Source: Vulcanimicrobiota bacterium
Lineage (GTDB): Bacteria > Vulcanimicrobiota > Vulcanimicrobiia > Vulcanimicrobiales > Vulcanimicrobiaceae
Length of the DNA stretch: 6,821 nt
Reading direction: 5' to 3'
Assembly: GCA_013289785.1 (NCBI GenBank)
Contig: JABCZE010000088.1
Coordinates: forward strand, 1 to 6,821
The notes beneath the pieces were generated by a model that was given only the letters and a program-made list of their open reading frames with translations, was not told where the DNA came from and made no database searches. Every line of letters begins with the position of its first letter. The stretch's first letter is position 1. Below, piece after piece: positions 5,784 to 6,821 of the stretch. Both the position numbers and the translations under genes were made by a program.

Positions 5784-6575
5784 ATGTTCGCCGATACTGC
5801 CGAGCCGGCCGTAAGCGCTACCGGAACGAAGCTCAGCGTCGAGAGTCTGGACGTTTACTACGGGTCGTTTCAGGCGATCAAGAACGCGTCGCTAACCGTT
5901 CCGGTGAACCAGGTGATGGCACTGATTGGCCCGTCGGGGTGTGGCAAGTCGACGTTCATCCGCGCGCTCAACCGGATGCACGACTTGACCCCGGGCGCGC
6001 GCGTCGAGGGGCGGGTGTTGCTCGATAATCGGAACATCTACGCTCCGGAAATCGACCCGGTCACGATTCGCTATCGCATCGGCATGGTTTTTCAGCGGCC
6101 GAACCCCTTTCCAAAGTCGATCTTCGACAACGTCGTGTACGGGCCGCGGATTCACGGGGAGACCAACAAAGAAACGCTGATGGAGATCTGCGAGCGCAGC
6201 CTTCGGCGGGCCGCGCTATGGGACGAGGTCAAGGACCGTCTCGACCGCTCCGCGATGACGCTCTCTGGCGGTCAGCAGCAGCGCCTGTGCATCGCCCGGT
6301 GCTTGGGCGTGGACCCCGAAGTGATTCTGATGGACGAGCCGGCCTCGGCCCTCGACCCCATCGCCACGAGCAAGATCGAAGACCTGATCGAAGCCTTGAA
6401 AAGGGAATATACGGTCGTCATCGTGACCCATTCGATGCAGCAGGCCGCGCGTATTAGCGACAAAACCGCTTTCTTTTTGATGGGAGAGCTGCTCGAAACC
6501 GATACGACTGCGACGATCTTCACCAAGCCGAAAGACAAGCGAACCGAGGACTACATAACCGGCCGATATGGATAA
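5784..6575 (+). CDS. pstB: Phosphate ABC transporter ATP-binding protein PstB
   Basis: The 263-residue ATPase carries a full set of ABC motifs: Walker A G49-PSGCGKST (49-57), Q-loop in [10 protein letters not shown], signature L160-SGGQQQR, Walker B V180-I-L-M-D-E-P, D-loop S-A-L-D-P and switch histidine H216 (VTHSMQQ). The combination L-N-R-M-H-D-L after Walker A, FQRPNPFP, and [13 protein letters not shown] is diagnostic of PstB rather than of other importers. PstB sits on the cytoplasmic side of the PstCA channel and drives high-affinity phosphate import; in many bacteria it also signals to PhoR through PhoU. The length is normal. It follows the kinase gene after 37 bases, and no clear ribosome binding site precedes ATG 5784. 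The usual neighbours pstS, pstC and pstA are not found between phoR and pstB, nor immediately downstream. Confidence 0.96.
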   Translation: MFADTAEPAVSATGTKLSVESLDVYYGSFQAIKNASLTVPVNQVMALIGPSGCGKSTFIRALNRMHDLTPGARVEGRVLLDNRNIYAPEIDPVTIRYRIGMVFQRPNPFPKSIFDNVVYGPRIHGETNKETLMEICERSLRRAALWDEVKDRLDRSAMTLSGGQQQRLCIARCLGVDPEVILMDEPASALDPIATSKIEDLIEALKREYTVVIVTHSMQQAARISDKTAFFLMGELLETDTTATIFTKPKDKRTEDYITGRYG

Positions 6576-6671
6576 GGTTGTAACAATCCTACTTAAACTA
6601 ACCTTAATAAACAATCGCTAGACTCTAGTTTACACGCTTACTTCCTCGCCTACTTAAGGAGAATCTCCACC
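6576..6671 (+). promoter_or_regulatory. AT-rich regulatory gap upstream of the secreted-protein gene
   Basis: This 96-base gap is much richer in A and T than the rest of the window. It holds a quasi-palindrome at 6577-6589 built on TTGT-A-ACAA. A 7-base inverted repeat is formed by TAAACTA (6594-6600) and TAGTTTA (6626-6632). A near-perfect dyad, CTAGA-C-TCTAG, lies at 6618-6628. The 9-mer CCTACTTAA occurs twice, at 6588-6596 and 6649-6657. TTTACA (6629-6634) resembles a -35 but has no good -10. AAGGAG (6656-6661) is a ribosome binding site. It is most likely the promoter of the downstream gene, perhaps with a regulator site; I cannot identify a Pho box with confidence. No GC hairpin with a T-tract that would end the pstB transcript is visible. 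Confidence 0.55.
6656..6661 (+). promoter_or_regulatory. Ribosome binding site for the GTG start at 6672
   Basis: AAGGAG lies 10 bases before GTG 6672 and supports that start. It overlaps the GGAGA-A-TCTCC dyad (6658-6668). Confidence 0.65.
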
Positions 6672-6821
6672 GTGTCACGTTCTCACGTTGGCTTTAGCCT
6701 TGGGCTTTTGGCGGCGGCAATCGTTCTGGCGAGCACGTCGTACGCACTGGCGGAAACGCAGGCAACACCAGTAGCGCAGACGAGCACTGCGGCAGATTTC
6801 GGTTCACCTCCGTCGGGCCAG
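6672..6821 (+). CDS. Secreted protein, N-terminal fragment (runs off right edge)
   Basis: Fifty codons are open from GTG 6672 to the end of the window. The product starts with a Sec-type signal peptide: short polar/basic n-region (S-R-S-H), hydrophobic core GFSLGLLAAAIVLAS, and an A-L-A cleavage motif ending at about residue 27, before E-T-Q. The mature N-terminus is Ala/Thr/Gln-rich and then reads DFGSPPSGQ. That is too short to assign a family. PstS would be a natural neighbour of pstB, but the conserved G-A-G-A-T-F-P start of PstS is not seen in the available residues. From memory, a P-P-S-G stretch after such a linker can precede a stalk (copper amine oxidase-like N-terminal) domain in uncultured high-GC bacteria; this is a weak suggestion. 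An AT-rich gap and its own ribosome binding site suggest separate transcription. Confidence 0.75.
   Translation, partial: MSRSHVGFSLGLLAAAIVLASTSYALAETQATPVAQTSTAADFGSPPSGQ

Noticed and set aside
6658..6668. GGAGA-A-TCTCC as a hairpin hiding the ribosome binding site
   Set aside because: A one-base loop cannot form a stable hairpin. With an opened loop only three pairs remain, so it is at best a small protein-binding dyad.
1..6821. CRISPR array, tRNA/rRNA, insertion sequence, prophage or defence genes
   Set aside because: No spaced direct repeats, no cloverleaf-like or rRNA segments, and no transposase, integrase or phage-like products were seen; coding genes account for nearly all the window.

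Overview
The window is a compact, GC-rich, gene-dense stretch of bacterial chromosome. GC is high nearly everywhere, coding regions are separated by tens of bases, and GTG/TTG starts and overlapping stop/start pairs are common. There is no sign of a prophage, insertion sequence, CRISPR array, tRNA or rRNA. Gene content (archaeal-type class I aldolase, seven-iron ferredoxin, PhoB-PhoR-PstB) fits a free-living, little-studied high-GC lineage. Candidatus Eremiobacterota (WPS-2) or a neighbouring phylum is my guess from overall feel, not something the sequence proves.

Layout. (1) 1-1087, minus strand: a secreted SIMPL/YggE-like protein (362-1087), then 46 bases later the first 105 codons of a Clp-type AAA+ ATPase (1-315) that runs off the left edge. 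The ATPase lacks the usual Clp N-domain and carries instead a four-cysteine zinc finger and a hydrophobic helix. (2) 1157-1983, plus strand: a GlsB/YeaQ-type small membrane protein, a seven-iron ferredoxin (fdxA), and a 93-residue protein with one membrane helix and a C-terminal zinc ribbon, whose ATG overlaps the ferredoxin stop. (3) 1987-2913, minus strand: a class I fructose-bisphosphate aldolase of the DhnA/FbaB type, ending 3 bases from the zinc-ribbon gene (convergent). (4) 2975-6575, plus strand: a likely four-gene operon. It comprises a 3-hydroxyisobutyrate dehydrogenase-family oxidoreductase, a PhoB-type response regulator (starts 23 bases inside the previous gene), a PhoR-type histidine kinase (TTG start overlapping the regulator stop) and PstB, the phosphate transporter ATPase. 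(5) 6576-6671: an AT-rich gap with small repeats and dyads, very probably a promoter region. (6) 6672-6821: the start of a secreted protein that runs off the right edge.

How they fit together. PhoR senses phosphate status, probably through the Pst transporter rather than through an external domain, since only one short membrane helix is visible and no periplasmic loop. PhoR phosphorylates PhoB on Asp72, and PstB powers phosphate uptake. The transporter partners PstS, PstC, PstA and the regulator PhoU are not in this window. Nothing here is clearly a new system. The most unusual items are the zinc-finger/membrane-helix Clp ATPase N-terminus, the fdxA-coupled zinc-ribbon membrane protein, and the fusion of a phosphate-signalling operon to a dehydrogenase gene.
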